Numbered from the stretch's first letter, positions 33,771 to 48,300 are shown. The stretch: DNA of 64,000 bases from Caprimulgus europaeus (GCA_907165065.1 OU015538.1:15949165-16013164); one strand, 5' to 3'. Notes: a model not told the origin generated them from the sequence alone. Program-made: numbers and translations.

Positions 33771-36081
33771 TGGGAGTTGAAGGCACCCAACAGGTTGAGG
33801 TCTGAAGTGTTACATTAGGGATGTGACAGCAATATCCAATAAATCTCTACACACATATACATGAGCATGCATGCACATACTTATATTTTGCCATAATCCT
33901 ACACATTCCACTGTTAAAATGATAGAAGTGTAACATTTAGTGAAGGCAATCAGAGGAGTGGTAATTATCACAGTGGGTCTGAAAACCTTTGGCAGCCCAG
34001 TAGTGGGAGAGAAATACAGTGTATATTGAAAGACAGTACGGATATGAAGAAAACTTTTTCCTTACCTACAGCAACCTGCTTCTGATTATTTTATTCCTCC
34101 TTTAATAACTGGCAATTGTGAATTGCAGCATACCTTGAAGTGAGAAAAATTCTCTGCTTCCATCCAACAAATAATCTCAAACCCCGATACACAGGTTAAG
34201 TCAAGATCTTATAGCAATCCTTCTCTTGGTTAAATATTTCCTACTTTTTCCAAAGTACTGTCCTGTCCTAACCTTCAGGACAAAGCAGTGTGTATAACAA
34301 TAGTGCTGTACAAAGACAGTGTGACAATGCTAATATAAATGTGGGTTAAAGCACTGTCACCAACACTCGTTTTTGTAGGATGGACAAAAGGACATAAATA
34401 GGGTGACCCAAATCGTGCAACAGTGTAAGTGATAGTGGGCTTAGCTTCTTGGAAAATGTATGTGCAGTGAGCAGCAAAATAAAACATCTTGCCTATTAAT
34501 ACTAATTTTTTTATACTTGCTGTTTACTAAATGATGTCAAGTGGTCTTTTCCACAAATCATATCTCTTTTTTCCTCATCTCTTCACACAGACTACATGAC
34601 ACCTCATTTCTGTCAGCATAACTTTTGTTAGTCAGTCTCGTGTGGCACCTTCTTATAGCAGGGTAATCTATGCCAGTTCCTGGAGGCTTAGTGCACTTGT
34701 CAGAGGCAGTTGTCTTAGCTCTCCTTTGTTGCACTATTTTGAATTCGCTATCATGCTCACCCTGCACAAGCACAGGAAGCATTGTATGTTCTCCAGAAAC
34801 TTCAACCCATGTGGGGCAAGTCCCTTTGCTTCACACCTTCTCACTGCTTTCCTGAGGGGTACGTTCTGCATCTTTGAGTAGACACTCCAAAAAACCCTGT
34901 TTCAGATCTCAGTCACTTGCTGATCATTTCTGTGGGACTCAATCCCTAAAGATCACAAGAAGGGCTCTTCAAACTTGGATTAGTGCAATTTGCCTTTTTG
35001 ACCTTTCTTTTGTAATTTTTAAAGCTGCTCTTACACAATTCCTTTTGCAAGAAGTGCAGCACTTCTCAAACCTGAATATAAATTTAACTGGAAATACTAA
35101 CTCTGTAAAATGACTGTTCTTACTGATCAGCACTCAGATGTGTTCTGATGTATTTTACCTTCTGTACAATATAAAATGTAGTTTGTTCCACTTGGCTCAT
35201 AGCAATGCCTCTTTACGATAACACTTTCCATAATATTTGACAAAGGCAGACCAGTCAGTCAAAGACTATTCTCAACTTAATGTCTCTCCAGACTCCTTGG
35301 CTTAGACAAGTAGATTTCTGAAGAGGTGTCAGGGTTACTATGAATTCTTGGAGCTATCCAGAAGCCATAGTAAAATAACAGTTTAATACCTGCCCATTAA
35401 AAGATAACTGACGAAGCACCACCTACCACGGCTAGGGCAGTCTCCTGCTATAGAGAACTCCAGGTAAGCCTGACTGATTTCCAAAGGATGAACAGAGCAA
35501 AACCAGCAATTCTACAGCTAGCAAGCCAGCTACTGCTGCCTAAGGGAAATTGCCAGTCAGTTAATGCATGGCTATTCGTGTGAGTAAATTAGATGTCAAG
35601 TCACTTCTGTTCTCATGCTGTTGTACTTTGTAGAACTGAACAATCAACAGACTGATCTCACCCCAGAAGCAATGCTTTTTGGTGGCATTTGATCATGAAG
35701 AAGACATTGCTGTAGAAGAGAGTTGCTCAAAGATAAGGTGGAGTAACCATGATACCAGCTCAGCTAACTGCAATGTCTGGTTTTTATACCTTTTAACATC
35801 TCTGGCATTGCTCTAGATAAGGCACAGATTCCCTCTTTGAGCATATTTTGACTGAGAGCAGCACATTAGGAACTCTTTTGGCTTTTGGAGATCTTTTTCT
35901 TATTCGGCTGCATGCTTGTTTATCATTAGCACAAATTATGATGGGTGTCGGTACAATTTGAACAACCTTTTCTCTAACAGCATCATCTCAGTCTTTTTTC
36001 TCTCTCTAAGCTGCAGTTCACTACAACGGCTGTGACAGCTTTTATGTTTAACAGAATCTTTAGTCTGGCAATCATGATTAA

Positions 36082-36101
36082 CTCGTCTCAACAGAGACGA
36101 G
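36082..36101. other. 8-bp GC-containing hairpin with 4-nt loop
   Basis: CTCGTCTC (36082-36089) and GAGACGAG (36094-36101) are exact reverse complements around AACA. Both arms carry a CpG. It is short, so function is doubtful. Confidence 0.55.
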
Positions 36102-36386
36102 CTATTTTAATAAGAACGAGTGAAGAGTTCTAAGAATTTTTTTTTAATTTTTTTTTTGGAAGACTTTTATACATCTAAGAATTAAGACTCTGCAACTAAA
36201 GTTTAGATACAGCATAGCAAATTCTTCTGTTGGCCCCTTGAAATATTTTGGAAGGTTTCCAACAGACCCAATTATTTCAAATATGCTTCAGAAGCTACAT
36301 TAAGGCCAGCAAAACAGAAACTGTGAATGTATTCAGTCCTCGCCCTCTTCTGACCTCTGATTTCTTTCCAAATAAAATGTTTAACA

Positions 36387-36390
<4 letters not shown>

Positions 36391-36422
<32 letters not shown>
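36391..36422 (+). repeat. T32 homopolymer
   Basis: Thirty-two consecutive T, the longest homopolymer in the window. Read on the minus strand it would be a poly(A) run, but the sequence at 36423-36500 does not resemble a recognised retroposed gene or SINE. Length is likely variable between individuals, and assembly error is possible. Confidence 0.92.
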
Positions 36423-36425
<3 letters not shown>

Positions 36426-39270
36426 GGAGCTTCTGCAGCTCAGGCACTGACATTATTTGAGATGTAAATTATCCAAAACCTAATAGCTTCTTTAGGGTCA
36501 TGGCTATGTTTTAGAGCAATAGCAAATCAGGAAATCTTGTTCCACAATGCATAGATAAAATAACATATTGTACTTTCTTAGGAGGCTCTTAAAAAGCTTC
36601 ATAAACACCAGGATGTCTTGCACTATCCTCATTCTCTAGGTACTAAAGTCATTGTCCTAAAAAGCCAAACATCCTTCTGAAAGTTTGAGAAAGAACAAGA
36701 CCAGGGAAAGCTGAGGAACTAAGGTGCTCTGAATGTTAGAAACCACTTATGTCCCCTAATATTATTCAAAACAGCGTGAATCACTTCTCATTACACAGGA
36801 AGATTTGGAAATTAAAACATAATGATGTAGAAGGAAGGCAGATAGGAGTCTTCGTCTCACTTTTCCCCCTTACCTCTCCCAATTCATAGCTGACTGCTGT
36901 TAGATGTTGAGCTGGAATTGTAGGATTTAGCCAATTTCTGTACAATACCTACCTGGGGGCCCAAAAACTACTGAACAGCTAGGCCAGACAGAGGATGAGG
37001 TCAGGTTAGGAAAAGCTTGAGAAAGAAAATAAAAGCACAGCAGGGCTCCTACTTTTCAGGTCTTTGTCAGTCACCATGATGTTATACAGAAAGATTTTTT
37101 TAATGAAAAGAGCATAAATGACGAAGAAATCTAGAGTATGTAATAACTCTGTAACTCAACAGCCTGATAAAGCTTTTGCTTGGTTTGCTTTATTGGAAAC
37201 CCTACAGAAATTGATCTGAAAGCAAAGCAAGGGCCAGGGGAATTTCTCTTCTTTTGTCACAACTTTAGTTTGTTCCAACGCATGCAGTGTTCAGTTCCAG
37301 TCAGACTTCTTGAGATGTCACAAAAAGATCAATAATCAGCAGAGGTCTCCAACGTTTCAAAAAGTGGAAAGAGTAAAGAAAAGGCAGGTGAAGCTATAAC
37401 CAATAGGACTCTACTGGTAGGACTGGTCAGTAAGCTTCCTACAGAAGTTCACCTTTTCTGTGGAGTAGGGAGTTTTCTCGTCGTTGCTTTTGTTGTAAAA
37501 TTGCATTCCTGCATGAACAGCGTCAGATAATCACATTGGAACTGGATCAGTGGAGAAGTGTGAAAAATGTGGCAGCATTCAAGTTTATATTTGAGAAGAG
37601 GCATTTACCAGTCTTGGGAGAGAGAGAATAAGGAAGTGTATAATTCAACATTTCCTTTTGATCTGTAAACTACTTTTTTTTCTTCTTAGTTAATTTGCTT
37701 AAAAAATGCACAAAGAGGAGGGCAAAGCAAAAAGTGAATGTGCTAAAATGTTTGACAGAAATTCAAATGTTTGTGAGGAAATGCGTTTCCTATTCCATGC
37801 ACAGAGAGTGTGGGTATTTGCTTAGTTGGGTGCATAAAACCAATAGCAGAAGAGGTCTTAACACAATATTAGGTTTGAGGCAAATTCACAAACCTGATGC
37901 CATTTGTCCGTTAAAGAAATGTGATCCACTACAAGAACACCACCACGAATGCACAGAGTAAACCACTAACACGGATGCTGTGCACTGGGGCAAACCTAGG
38001 TTTTCAAAGATATTGCTTAATCCAGTAAATTACTGGAGAGTGCATTGATGGAACCACAGTAATGGAAGCACTGTAGTGTAAATTTCCATACAGAAGACAC
38101 GGCCTGGGGGAATGACAGAGATGGGTAACACCCGGAACAAAAATGCTAAAGAAACTGTCTTGGATCAGATTATGCTTTTAAGAAGGTAACACCAGCTGTA
38201 TTGGGCTGCCCAACATCTTCTTAACGACACTTTGGGTTAATAACATGCATGGAAACATCACCTGCAATATGAGCTCCACAGTATTAAATGCAGAAGGATA
38301 CTCTGAGTCACATTCTTTCCATGAGCACGAAGGCCCGCAGCCCCTCAAGGCAGGTTTCTTGGGGGATCTTCTCGGACGTGCAAGTCTGCTGCTGAACAGA
38401 GTATGTCTTAGCTAGCAACTGTGTGGGACAGAGGTAGGAGAAGGACATTTGAAATGCACTGTTTGTGTTATGGTAAGTCTTGCTTCTGAAAGATACCTTT
38501 TTTCTCTAACCCACGTGGACAGGGGATGGCAAGTGATGGATTTTAACAAGAGAAGGATAGCTCTGCCTATCCAGGACCCATTTGATACAGTTTGTTGAGG
38601 AGTGAACAGCCCATATCACTTTGCAAGGCAGGATCAGGATTTTCCCTTCCCCTTGCAGCCAGGCTAGTGAATCCAAAAGCATGCTGAATTCCATTTGTGT
38701 GAGACATACTATACAGATACACGATCACAATCACTCCTGAGCTCATCACATTACCGCGCACATTACTGTTGTAGAGCTAAAAATCAGATCTCCGGTACAT
38801 CTGCAAACACACACAATAACTGCAAACCGAGCTCTAATATCACCCTAATACACTGGACCCAATGCAGGAAAAGTACAAATGAAGTGTTAGGTGAGAGTGT
38901 TTGAGGGAAGACACTCTAAATGGTAAACCCTTTCTTTAGGTCACTGCTCCTGCCTAAACTGACCTTATTAATTCATCCCACCTGAAGCCAGGCAGCCAAC
39001 TGAGCACTTAAGAACCAAGAAACACTGGGCTCCCAGTTCAGATTGTGCACCAGAGCTGCTTATTCTCTTCACTGATGGAAGGAATGCATGGATTACAGTC
39101 TAACATCAATGCTGTATGACAAATGCCGTGGGACAAAACCAGGCCGTGATATAGAAAAGCTTAGTCCCTAAGGCACAAAAGAACTGGGTTCAAGCAGATT
39201 GTATTTGCTGGTTCCATACAAGCCACTGCAAATACATCAGAGCAATCTCCAATTTCTAGCAGCTCTGAAC

Positions 39271-39338
39271 TGTTTGTTGGCTTGTTTGTTTTTTTTTTTG
39301 GTTGTTGTTTGTTTGTTTTTTGTTTTTGTTTTTTTTTA
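39271..39338 (+). repeat. (GTTT)n-type low-complexity tract
   Basis: G and T only over most of the tract: T11 runs interrupted by GG, GTT and GTTT units. It ends in T9 at 39338 before AATAAG. Confidence 0.88.
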
Positions 39339-42283
39339 ATAAGAAAAAATCCACATCCTTGCTATGGTATAAGTTAAAGTGAAACCCCCCATTAAGTCAG
39401 TTTGGACTCTGAAGTATTTAAAATCTGTATCCCAGTTTTGTGATTTAGACCTATTTATATGTAAATTTTAAAAAGGAAAGATTATTTTCCTATTATTTCC
39501 CTTATGATAAATTAGCCTGAATTAGTGATGAATATAAAGAATTAACTCTTTTATTCCTTATGTTTTTCCTCATTAAAAAATGTCATAAAAGCCCATTAGA
39601 CACTTAAAGTCAACTAAAAATAAAATTCTCTACAGAAAACAAAGTAAAATGTTTAACGATCTAATGAAGACTCATTTATGTAATGTTTATTTTTAATATT
39701 AAAAATTCAAAACAATTGTCATAGCTCTCGTCTTAATCAGATGAGCTTTTGTAATATTTATTTGTGTTGTAATTTCATAAATATTTATACATCCATTTTC
39801 AAACTTTACTCGTCTTTGCTTTATTAAATACATTTCAAACTTGTTAATACTTCAGGAATATTTTCTCCATGTGTGCAAACCATCCATTTTGCAATGTCAT
39901 GTGATCACAGGTGTGGGTAGAGAAACTTACAGGTACAAGCCTCCAAGCATAACCTTCCCATACCAACCTACTATGTGATTTACCCCATTTCTTTCAAGAT
40001 ATACATGGACTTTGAAATGGTGTTAAATGTAGAGGGCGGGGAACTGGTCACATCATTCCTACCCCTTCTCTCTTCAGGTTTTATGGTCAGCACCTTCCTT
40101 CTCCTGTACTTTTCCCATATGGTGTAAGTAGCTGGTCCAGGGGTCAGGGGCTTAATGTCCTGTCTGCACACTAGGTATGCAAGCAGGGCCATAATCTTGC
40201 TTTAAGCAGTACTTCCATGAAAATCCCAATATACAAGAACGAAACAATTACTAGGAGATATGTGAGACACTCCTGTTTCTGGACTCGGCTCAGTGGGCTG
40301 TGCTCTGCTCAGAGAAATTAAGGCAGTCTATTTTTCTGTGTGTCTGATCTCAACAGAGATTGCAAACTTAGCAAGACTGATCTTGATCAGGATGTGAACA
40401 GGAGACTTTCTTGAAAGACTAAAAGCATTTGAGATAGCATTCAGCATTCTGAATTTAATGTATATATTAAAAAAAAAATGGTATAGAGTGTTTCAAGTAA
40501 AAAAACCCCAAATATTATCCCCAACTACTGGAAATCCTTAAAGAGTCCTTTCATCATGTAAAACCTCACAAACAAGTAGCTATTACAGATAAATGAAAGG
40601 AGCAGCATACATTTTGAGTGAAAACTGGCACAAATTCAAACACTGCTTTAGAGTATGGGCACAAGGCACAAAAGTCCTTTATTCTCTTAGCTTTGCCACC
40701 TCCTACATCTTTACCTGTAGACTGAAATAAGTTTTCCCACTGTATTAATTAATGATAATTCATCAAACTCGTAAAAAGTATGCAACACAAATGCAAAGTG
40801 ATACTCAAAGTGTCTTTGAGCTAATGAGCTTGTACATCAGAAGTGCTACCCGTGCCAGGCTGGTACTGCCCAGGCTACTACACGCTGGTTCTCAGCAGAA
40901 GCAATTACACCGGGTGAGCATATATACACATAAATATGGAGCTGTGCCTACGTGTACCTGTGCTACTCTGCACTGCCTCAGGTATTGCTAAGAGGAATAT
41001 GCTATAAGCCCTGCACTGTGCCACGTGAATGTGTCCTTTAAGACGCCACAGCACTTGCTGAAATCACGTCCATCTCTTCCTCAGCTCCTATTTTGGTTGT
41101 CCGAGTAACACTGAGCTCTCCACAGCAAGTGTGAAGAAAGTTTAAGTTACTCAGTAGGTCAAGGTCCAAGAAGTAATTTCATTTTAGGTTTCCTGCTCAT
41201 GCCAAATGAGCTGGAGATGTTTCATATCACCTACCTGAGGTGGTTATGCTAAGGGGACTGATGCCCCTGGGCTCCGCCCATTACCGCAGGGGAGAGGCTG
41301 CCAGCTCCAGCTGCCAGATCAGCCTCCGCTGGACACAACACTAAGCTGAAGGTGTCTGTTTATCTTCAGGATTAGTCAGAGCCGGTGGTGACTGCCTTAC
41401 TCACTCAAGCTCCTTAGTTAAATACTTGAAAATAGATGGGAGAATTTCCTGTAAAATGTCCAATTTCTAATAGCCTACAAATAAACAACTAGAAAATACA
41501 AAAATTACTTATACCTTCCAAAGTCCTTCAAATACAACACTGTAAGCTAAATACCTAGATATTTTTCAAGAGAGTTTTTCACTTGATCTCTCTTGATTTA
41601 CCATCCTCTTTAGAATTCATGTAGTAATATTCATAAACAGTAATTATTTATACAGTTATGGACCTCTTGAATTTGATTCTCTTCTCACTTAAGCTATAAA
41701 TATGGAATAAAATTAATATGAGTCAGAAAAATTAGGACCCTAAAGACTGCAATATATGTAAAACCACTTACAGTTCTCTAACTTTTTAAAGTGATTTTTT
41801 ACTTTAATATTCTCCTGGGTTGCAAACACTACAGGGGAAAGTTTACATCCAATCAAGAGTACATTTATTGAAGTGCTTAAAAATGCACGAAAGCAGTTCT
41901 AATATTAAGTTTTCTAACTTTCTCTCTCCTGGATTAAAAACAAAGCAAGCCCTTTTATCCCTGACATTTTAGCATTTGGAACACATCAAAATGTTTCTTC
42001 TACTGCACTGGAAATAAATTCTAATTTTCTTGTCCTCCTGTGTTCAAGGCAAAGAAACTTAACACAGAATTTACAAATTGGACTCCTTTGCATTTTCAGG
42101 GAGAAAAGAAGGAAGATACAGAATCCAAATGCAGAGATCTGTTCCTCTGGGTTGGTACCTAAGACACAAAACCAGCCTGTGCACCTTCTGAACCTGGTTT
42201 TGGTATCTTTCTGAAATGCAAGTTTAAATCATGCACCTATTTTATTGGACTCACAGAGTATCTAAATAAATAGCTGTGGTACT
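39339..42283. other. Non-coding sequence; AT-rich block with homeodomain-type words
   Basis: At 39.4-39.87 kb the DNA is very AT-rich without being simple repeat. It carries many TAAT/ATTA cores (for example TTAATCAGATGAGC near 39734 and CCCATTAGACAC near 39592), a texture typical of vertebrate conserved non-coding elements. The segment 41.26-41.36 kb is locally GC-rich with a few CpGs. No frame of interest was found. Confidence 0.5.
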
Positions 42284-42341
42284 CAGGAGGTCAGACTAGA
42301 TGATCTAACCCCTTCTGACCTTAAAATTTACAAATCTAAAG
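42284..42341 (+). mobile_element. Older CR1-type LINE 3' tail
   Basis: AGGTCAGACTAGATGATCTA, then ACCCCTTCTGACCTTAAAAT, then TTACAAATCTAAA match the older CR1 tail type shared by birds, crocodilians and turtles ('GGTCAGACTAGATGATC...CCCTTCTGGCCTTAAAATCTATGAATCTA'). Only about 58 bp are clear. It is more diverged than the other CR1 copies here, consistent with greater age. Confidence 0.78.
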
Positions 42342-45300
42342 ATCAATTCTTCTGAGGTTCAGATTCTAAATGGAGAAAACACCTGGCAGGCTCAGGAGAC
42401 ACTGAGAGGATTTCACCACTTGGGTTTAGAACTTACAAAATCTTTTTCACCATGGAAAAAACAAACCTGAGTCATACTTTTTTTCCAGGCTTTTAAAAAA
42501 GACAGTAAATACAGTACTAATCTAGATTGAAACAGGCTCTCTGTCCATCATTGCTTTGAATTTAACGCTCAACTTTGAAGTTTACAAATTAGCTATTTTT
42601 TTTTTCTTTTCACTGAACTGAAACAGTGAAAACAGAAGATGTGGAGGAAGACAAAAACAAGCAGAAAACAATTATGAGGATGAGATCTTGATGTTCACAT
42701 CATAAAACCACAAATAAAGCACATGCCCATCTGCAGAGATTAGCAGTATCCTGTTTAGCAGCAATCTTTACTTTTCAGCCTCTAGCCTCAAGGATGACAC
42801 CATTATATCCCAACTCCAGTCCTCGGCTGTGACATTTCGTGTGGCTCTAATTCACTGTGACTTCTGTAATGTATTCATCTGAAGCAGCGCTTGCACATAT
42901 GCAGTTGCTGTTAATTTTAATCTGCTTTGTTATTATCTTTGCAATTTTATAAATATGAGCTCAACTGAAAAGGACATTCAAAGAGTTGTGGTTTTGGTTT
43001 TTTTTTTTCTCCCCTGGAAATGAGTGCTGAGTGATGCTCACCATAAATTAATTTTTCAAGCTTTGTAGAGGTTATGTAAATTTGCAGAATGTTCTTCTGA
43101 TGTTTAAACCACAATTTGACAACAGCTTCAAAAACTGGTCGAAGAACTCTTCTTCCTAGCATCTGCTTGTTGAAATATATGTAATGACATGGTTGTGTAA
43201 TACTTTCCATTGATCTTTGGATGCCAGGTGATCACTCAAGCTAAAAAAATGCATGTGCACACAATGGAAAAGGGGAATTTAGATCTTAAAAGCAAAAGAA
43301 CGCAGGGGAAAAAAAAAGTGGTAAATTTTCTTCACTTTCTTTAAATTAGTGTTTTAAAAGACACAGTAATATACACAGTCACAATGGTAACTAAAATCCC
43401 TTTGACTATTGTTATTCATTCCTACTGCTGTTCTTGGTAACTATTTTGTCTTCCTTATCAGAGCCTAGAAAAATACTTTAAATTGGGATCCTGAAAACAA
43501 CTCCCAGTTTAGATTCAAGTAAAGTTTAAAGCAGCTCAACTGCTTGTGGAAAAATGGGAATCACTGATTTCCTTTGAGGTTCAGCTGTTTGAGAAAGCAC
43601 TCACTTAATTAAAGCAGAAGGGAAACAGTTTTACAGTGTCTGACATTCAGCGTCTGTAATGCTTTTGTCACAAATGATGTCTCTTTTCAGCAACATGGTC
43701 TCCTTGCCACCAACATAAGGCTCAGTTTAATTTAAAATACAATTTAAAGTTTTATACATGGTGGGAACTCTCTCTGTCAAAACACTCTGCGGAACACAAT
43801 GGGTGCAGCCTTCTTTCAAGCACGCTGTGTTACTCTGGAGAAACACAGGCATGCAGTCAGTGCTTGCACAAGTATCTGAAATTATACTTAGAGGATAGCT
43901 GATGCTGCTAGGCATTTCCAGGAGACAGAAATTTCAGCATATGGATACATGTGACAATAAATAATAGAATTCCAATGTTATCAAAAGAATCTGTCTTATT
44001 TGATAAGCTGGCAATTTTTTACCTCCAAATATTGAAACTTTAATTATACTTATATATAAAAATGTAAATAAATCTGCAACTTTATTCACCAAGAAATTAA
44101 AGAACTTGAGACTCTCAAAGGAAAATGTATCAGGAAATACAATGCAGAAAATATTTTTCTCCCATACACAACTTAACTTTGTTTTCATATAGCTTTCTTT
44201 TATCATGGAAGTAAAAAACTCAGCATGACTTGTCTAAAAAGCAGCAAAGAGGATTTGGGATTAGTTATGAGGGAGAAAGAATTCTGTAAAATACTGCAGG
44301 TGACAACAGTGTGCAGCAAGACATGCTTGGATTTATTACTTCTTCAAAGCAAACAAGCTGTATATGATACATACATTAGCAAACTGCTTTCAGAAAAATA
44401 CATTGCTCTTCTACCAAAAGAAAAAAACCCAACTTATTGCAATGAAACCCTCATTCACTTCCCTAGCCAAGTCAATTATTTATGGAATTTCTAAATAATG
44501 AATAATGTTGGAGTTTTGGGTGGTTTTTTTTACAGATATGTGCTTTTGATTCTTAAAATGTGCTTGTGTTCTCTATGGCAAGAGGTTACATTAACTGGTG
44601 ACCTGAGTAATGCCCTACGTCGTCTTGCACAGACGAATGCTCACTGGCCAGTGGAGTTACACCATCACGAGCTGAACCCAGAGGCTTTCAGGGAGACCTC
44701 TTCATGTGATTTGCAACTGAATTTGGAGTAATGTCAAAACTACTATTTAGTTAGTAAAATGACCTGAATGCCTTGCTTTCAAAATATGGAAAAACAGTTA
44801 AGAACACTTACACTCCACAGCACAACAAAAATGACAAAAAGCAAGTAACAAATCTATCAAATCCTTCCTTCAGGACACAAACTATTGTCTTTTGACAATA
44901 AGCAGAGCCTGAACTTCGAGGTATTAAAAACTAAAATATTGGGAAATGGGCACCTTTGATATTGGATATTTCTGATTCCATTAACAGTATTAAGTTGCAT
45001 TGTATTACTGTGGATAAGTCATGATGTCATTTGTGACATTTTCAATAGTAGTGCAGATGAACATGCATGGCAAACACTCATGAGACCAGGACGACTTCCT
45101 TGAAGATGGGGCAATTAGTTCTGTCTATACTTTTGTTAATTTCAGTGTCTTCGTCTTGACTTCACCCAAAAGATGGTAATTGTTCTTTTTCTCATGTTTT
45201 TCTTTTGTTTGTTTGGTTGTTTTTTTTTGTTTTTTAAATGTGTTCTTTCTTCAGCATCTATTCTGTCAGTGTTCTCACAGCTTTTTGGTATGTTGTATCC

Positions 45301-48300
45301 TTGTGTATTTTCAATTAATTCTGAGGTTAATTATTTATATTATTTTGAAAGGCAATGAGATTTTGAAAGCTACTGTTATACTCAAAGTCATTGGAAAAGT
45401 CAGTATCAGCACCAGATGTTAACTTTTATCAAAAGACATGAATACAGATTTAAACAGCAATTGGCAAAGCTCCAAAATTTGGAAGGAGCATGTGGATAAG
45501 CATCAAAAAAAGAGGTGTACTTCCCAGACCCTCATCTCAACTATTTTCCAGTTTTTTGCTTTTCAAAATTTGGTGTAAAACCTTTTTAGTCCAAGTTTAG
45601 CACAAGATTCTAAATATTACCCACATCTGGTCAGGTTAGTCAAAGTGTCAAGACAAACTTTCTAATAGTACTTCAACACTTTATCTGAGCTGAAGCTGGC
45701 AGCAGAGGAACGTGAAAACACGGCGTGACAGGAGAGAAAGTGACAGATCTCTTCCAGAATCCACAGATTCACTTTGAATTTCTGGTAAAATTTGGGGCTG
45801 ATTATTTCTCTTGACAAACTGGTGATGAATTTCCACAGAGCCAGACACCGAGTTTGATTTAGAAACACTGCCCTTCTGCTCATGAAAACTTCAATTTAGC
45901 TTTTGTTATGATAACAGGAACCTAGTATGTCTGACTAAATAAATTCTAGTTTAGTTTATAGAAAATACTGCATGAATAATCACAACAAGCTATAAACCTC
46001 ACACTGCTCCAGATAAAACACTGAAATAAATAAATAAATCAACATTATTTAAAAGTCAAAATGTAAGAACACCGTACTAAGTGTGATGTCCTCCAGTGTG
46101 AGCTACTTCAGTAGCTTTTTTATTTGTGTATTGTGTACTCTTATCCATCTGTGCCATTTTTCTCTATCTGAAACTCATCCTCTATAATGTTCACCTGCAT
46201 GTTCTGCAGGTGAACATTTTATAAGCATAAATCATGTGTTTCCCATCTCCTCTTTCTTTGAGAGTAACTAATTTCTACTGCTTATTTAAACTGGCAGAGT
46301 GCCTGCTTTATTATCAGTTAAGAACTTCAGCACAAAATGACACCAGTTTGCATAATTATGATGAAATAAGACAGGCTTTTTTAGGGGTAACAATCTGGTA
46401 ACTTCATAATAAATCTGTCTGGAGCAATCGTAATTACACAGTAACTCATCTTAATACATTTGTATTCGCAGCAGATAAGCGTGGTGATAAGAAGTCCCAC
46501 TATCATCTGTGATTCACTGAAACGAGAACCTGAAACAGAACCACTATATAATACAATTTCTAGAGCTTTCTACTCTGTCTTAAAGGCTTACTGCAAGAGC
46601 CCAAGGGTTTATCCAATCTGCAAAGCACTTTGAATTTTATTTTTCCCCATAGCCAATGTTATAAAATAACATCAGAAATAAAATTTCCAGTGTGTTAAAT
46701 CTGTATACATTCAAAAATCTGAACATACGCTCCTTAGTTCAATCAGCACCACCAGTTGTGCATGTAAATTGGTTAACTGCCTGTTTACCTTAATGTAATA
46801 AGCAACTATTCAACTAATTCAGGGACATGTACATATACATATCCTTTGCATCATCCAAATGAAAGACTCTTTTCAAAAGTAGCAACATATCAGCTCTGCT
46901 TTTATAGGGAAAGATGATAAGAAAAAGTTGGAGAAAAAAAGTCTTCTTGGCAGAGGAGCATAACAGAGAAAGGAAGAGTAAAAGTTGTGATGTATGCCAT
47001 GCAACCGGATAATGAAAGGATGATCTAAAACTTGTTCTCATGAATGGAAAGTTGAAAGCAGCTATATAGGCTCATATCAGTGCTGATAAGAAGATGATGA
47101 GACAGATTGTGCCATGTAAAAGACAAGTGGGAAACTGCACAAAGTTGCATGTTAGTAACTGTAAGCAAAAACTTGAGGAAAAACAGCTCAGAGAAGCACC
47201 ACAACCTTCTCAATGAGATTCCTACAAAGTTCTAAAACCGGGGGCTCTAAACTGATTCTGTACTCTTCTTCTACAATAGTCTCACTTGTTGTTGAAGGTG
47301 GCTTTTATCAGACCTCGTGCCACTACAGCCATCCAACAAATTGTTCTCCTCACTGTGCCTTCCAAATTCCATTTGTTCTTCATCCCGTTTTCCCTCTCAT
47401 TTATTTCCCACCTTACCAAACCATATAAAGCAGACCCAGAAAAATCAGTCTGTATTACTGCCTAAAGCAGGAATAACCACACCCAAGATATTCCTGAGCA
47501 ATGTTTGTCTGAGTTGCTTTTAAAGATTTGAAGTGAGTGAAAATCCATAACCTTCAGAACTGATGTCAGCAGAAGAAATGTTTTCTTAAAGTCCCTTTTA
47601 AATTCTCCTTGCTAAAATTTAAGTCTCATACTTCTCACATTATCCACTTCTATTTTCTCTAAGTCTCCCCAGTGCTTTCTCACTTCCTATTTTATCTCCC
47701 TCTGTTATCAACCCTATTTATTCCTCATAAAGTAAACCAAGGTTTTACTTTCAATGACAGAAAAAGCTCAGAAAGACATACACCCACCTTCATTCTGCTT
47801 TAGATGGTAATCTTTACTGCTTCTTTCCACTTTTTTTTTTTTTTAACCCTTCAGGCTGTGTGAGAGAGCACACAGCACAAAACCCAGGAAGTTATCAGTG
47901 GCTGAGAAAAAAAAAATCATTACATTTCCCAAAATCCCAAGATCTAACAAACTGATGGTATTCTATGGACAGAGTTATGAGAAGAAAAGGTGCCAAGTAT
48001 TTAAATCAAGGAAAAAAAGTAATCTAACATTCATATATCCCACGCTAGTTTATCATCTCTGGCACTACAAATGTTAACCACAAAACTGTCAAAAGTGAAG
48101 ATACATAGTCTGCAAATCTGGTCCCCTGAACATGGACTTAGTACAGCAATTCTTAATTACCACCAAGGTAAGTCTGAGAACATTCAGAAGAGAAGTTCAT
48201 GTGCAATGAAACATTACTGAAAGTTGTGGGTGGGAGAATGTAAAGGATATATAGGATTAATATAATGTTGATGAGAAAATTTAAGATGAGGCTCAAGGAA

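Larger units (their letters stand above)
33771..39270. other. Non-coding sequence, no gene seen
   Basis: Frames are under 90 codons and lack recognisable domains. Notable items are an imperfect CA/TG stretch at about 33850-33888, the hairpin at 36082-36101 and the T32 tract at 36391-36422. No interspersed repeat was recognised. Confidence 0.6.

Noticed and set aside
36391-36500. T32 as the poly(A) tail of a minus-strand processed pseudogene
   Set aside because: The adjacent sequence shows no recognisable gene body or target-site duplication.
39186-39215. GAACTGGGTTCAAGCAG, possible MIR or tRNA box B
   Set aside because: No matching core or A box around it, and no cloverleaf arms were visible.
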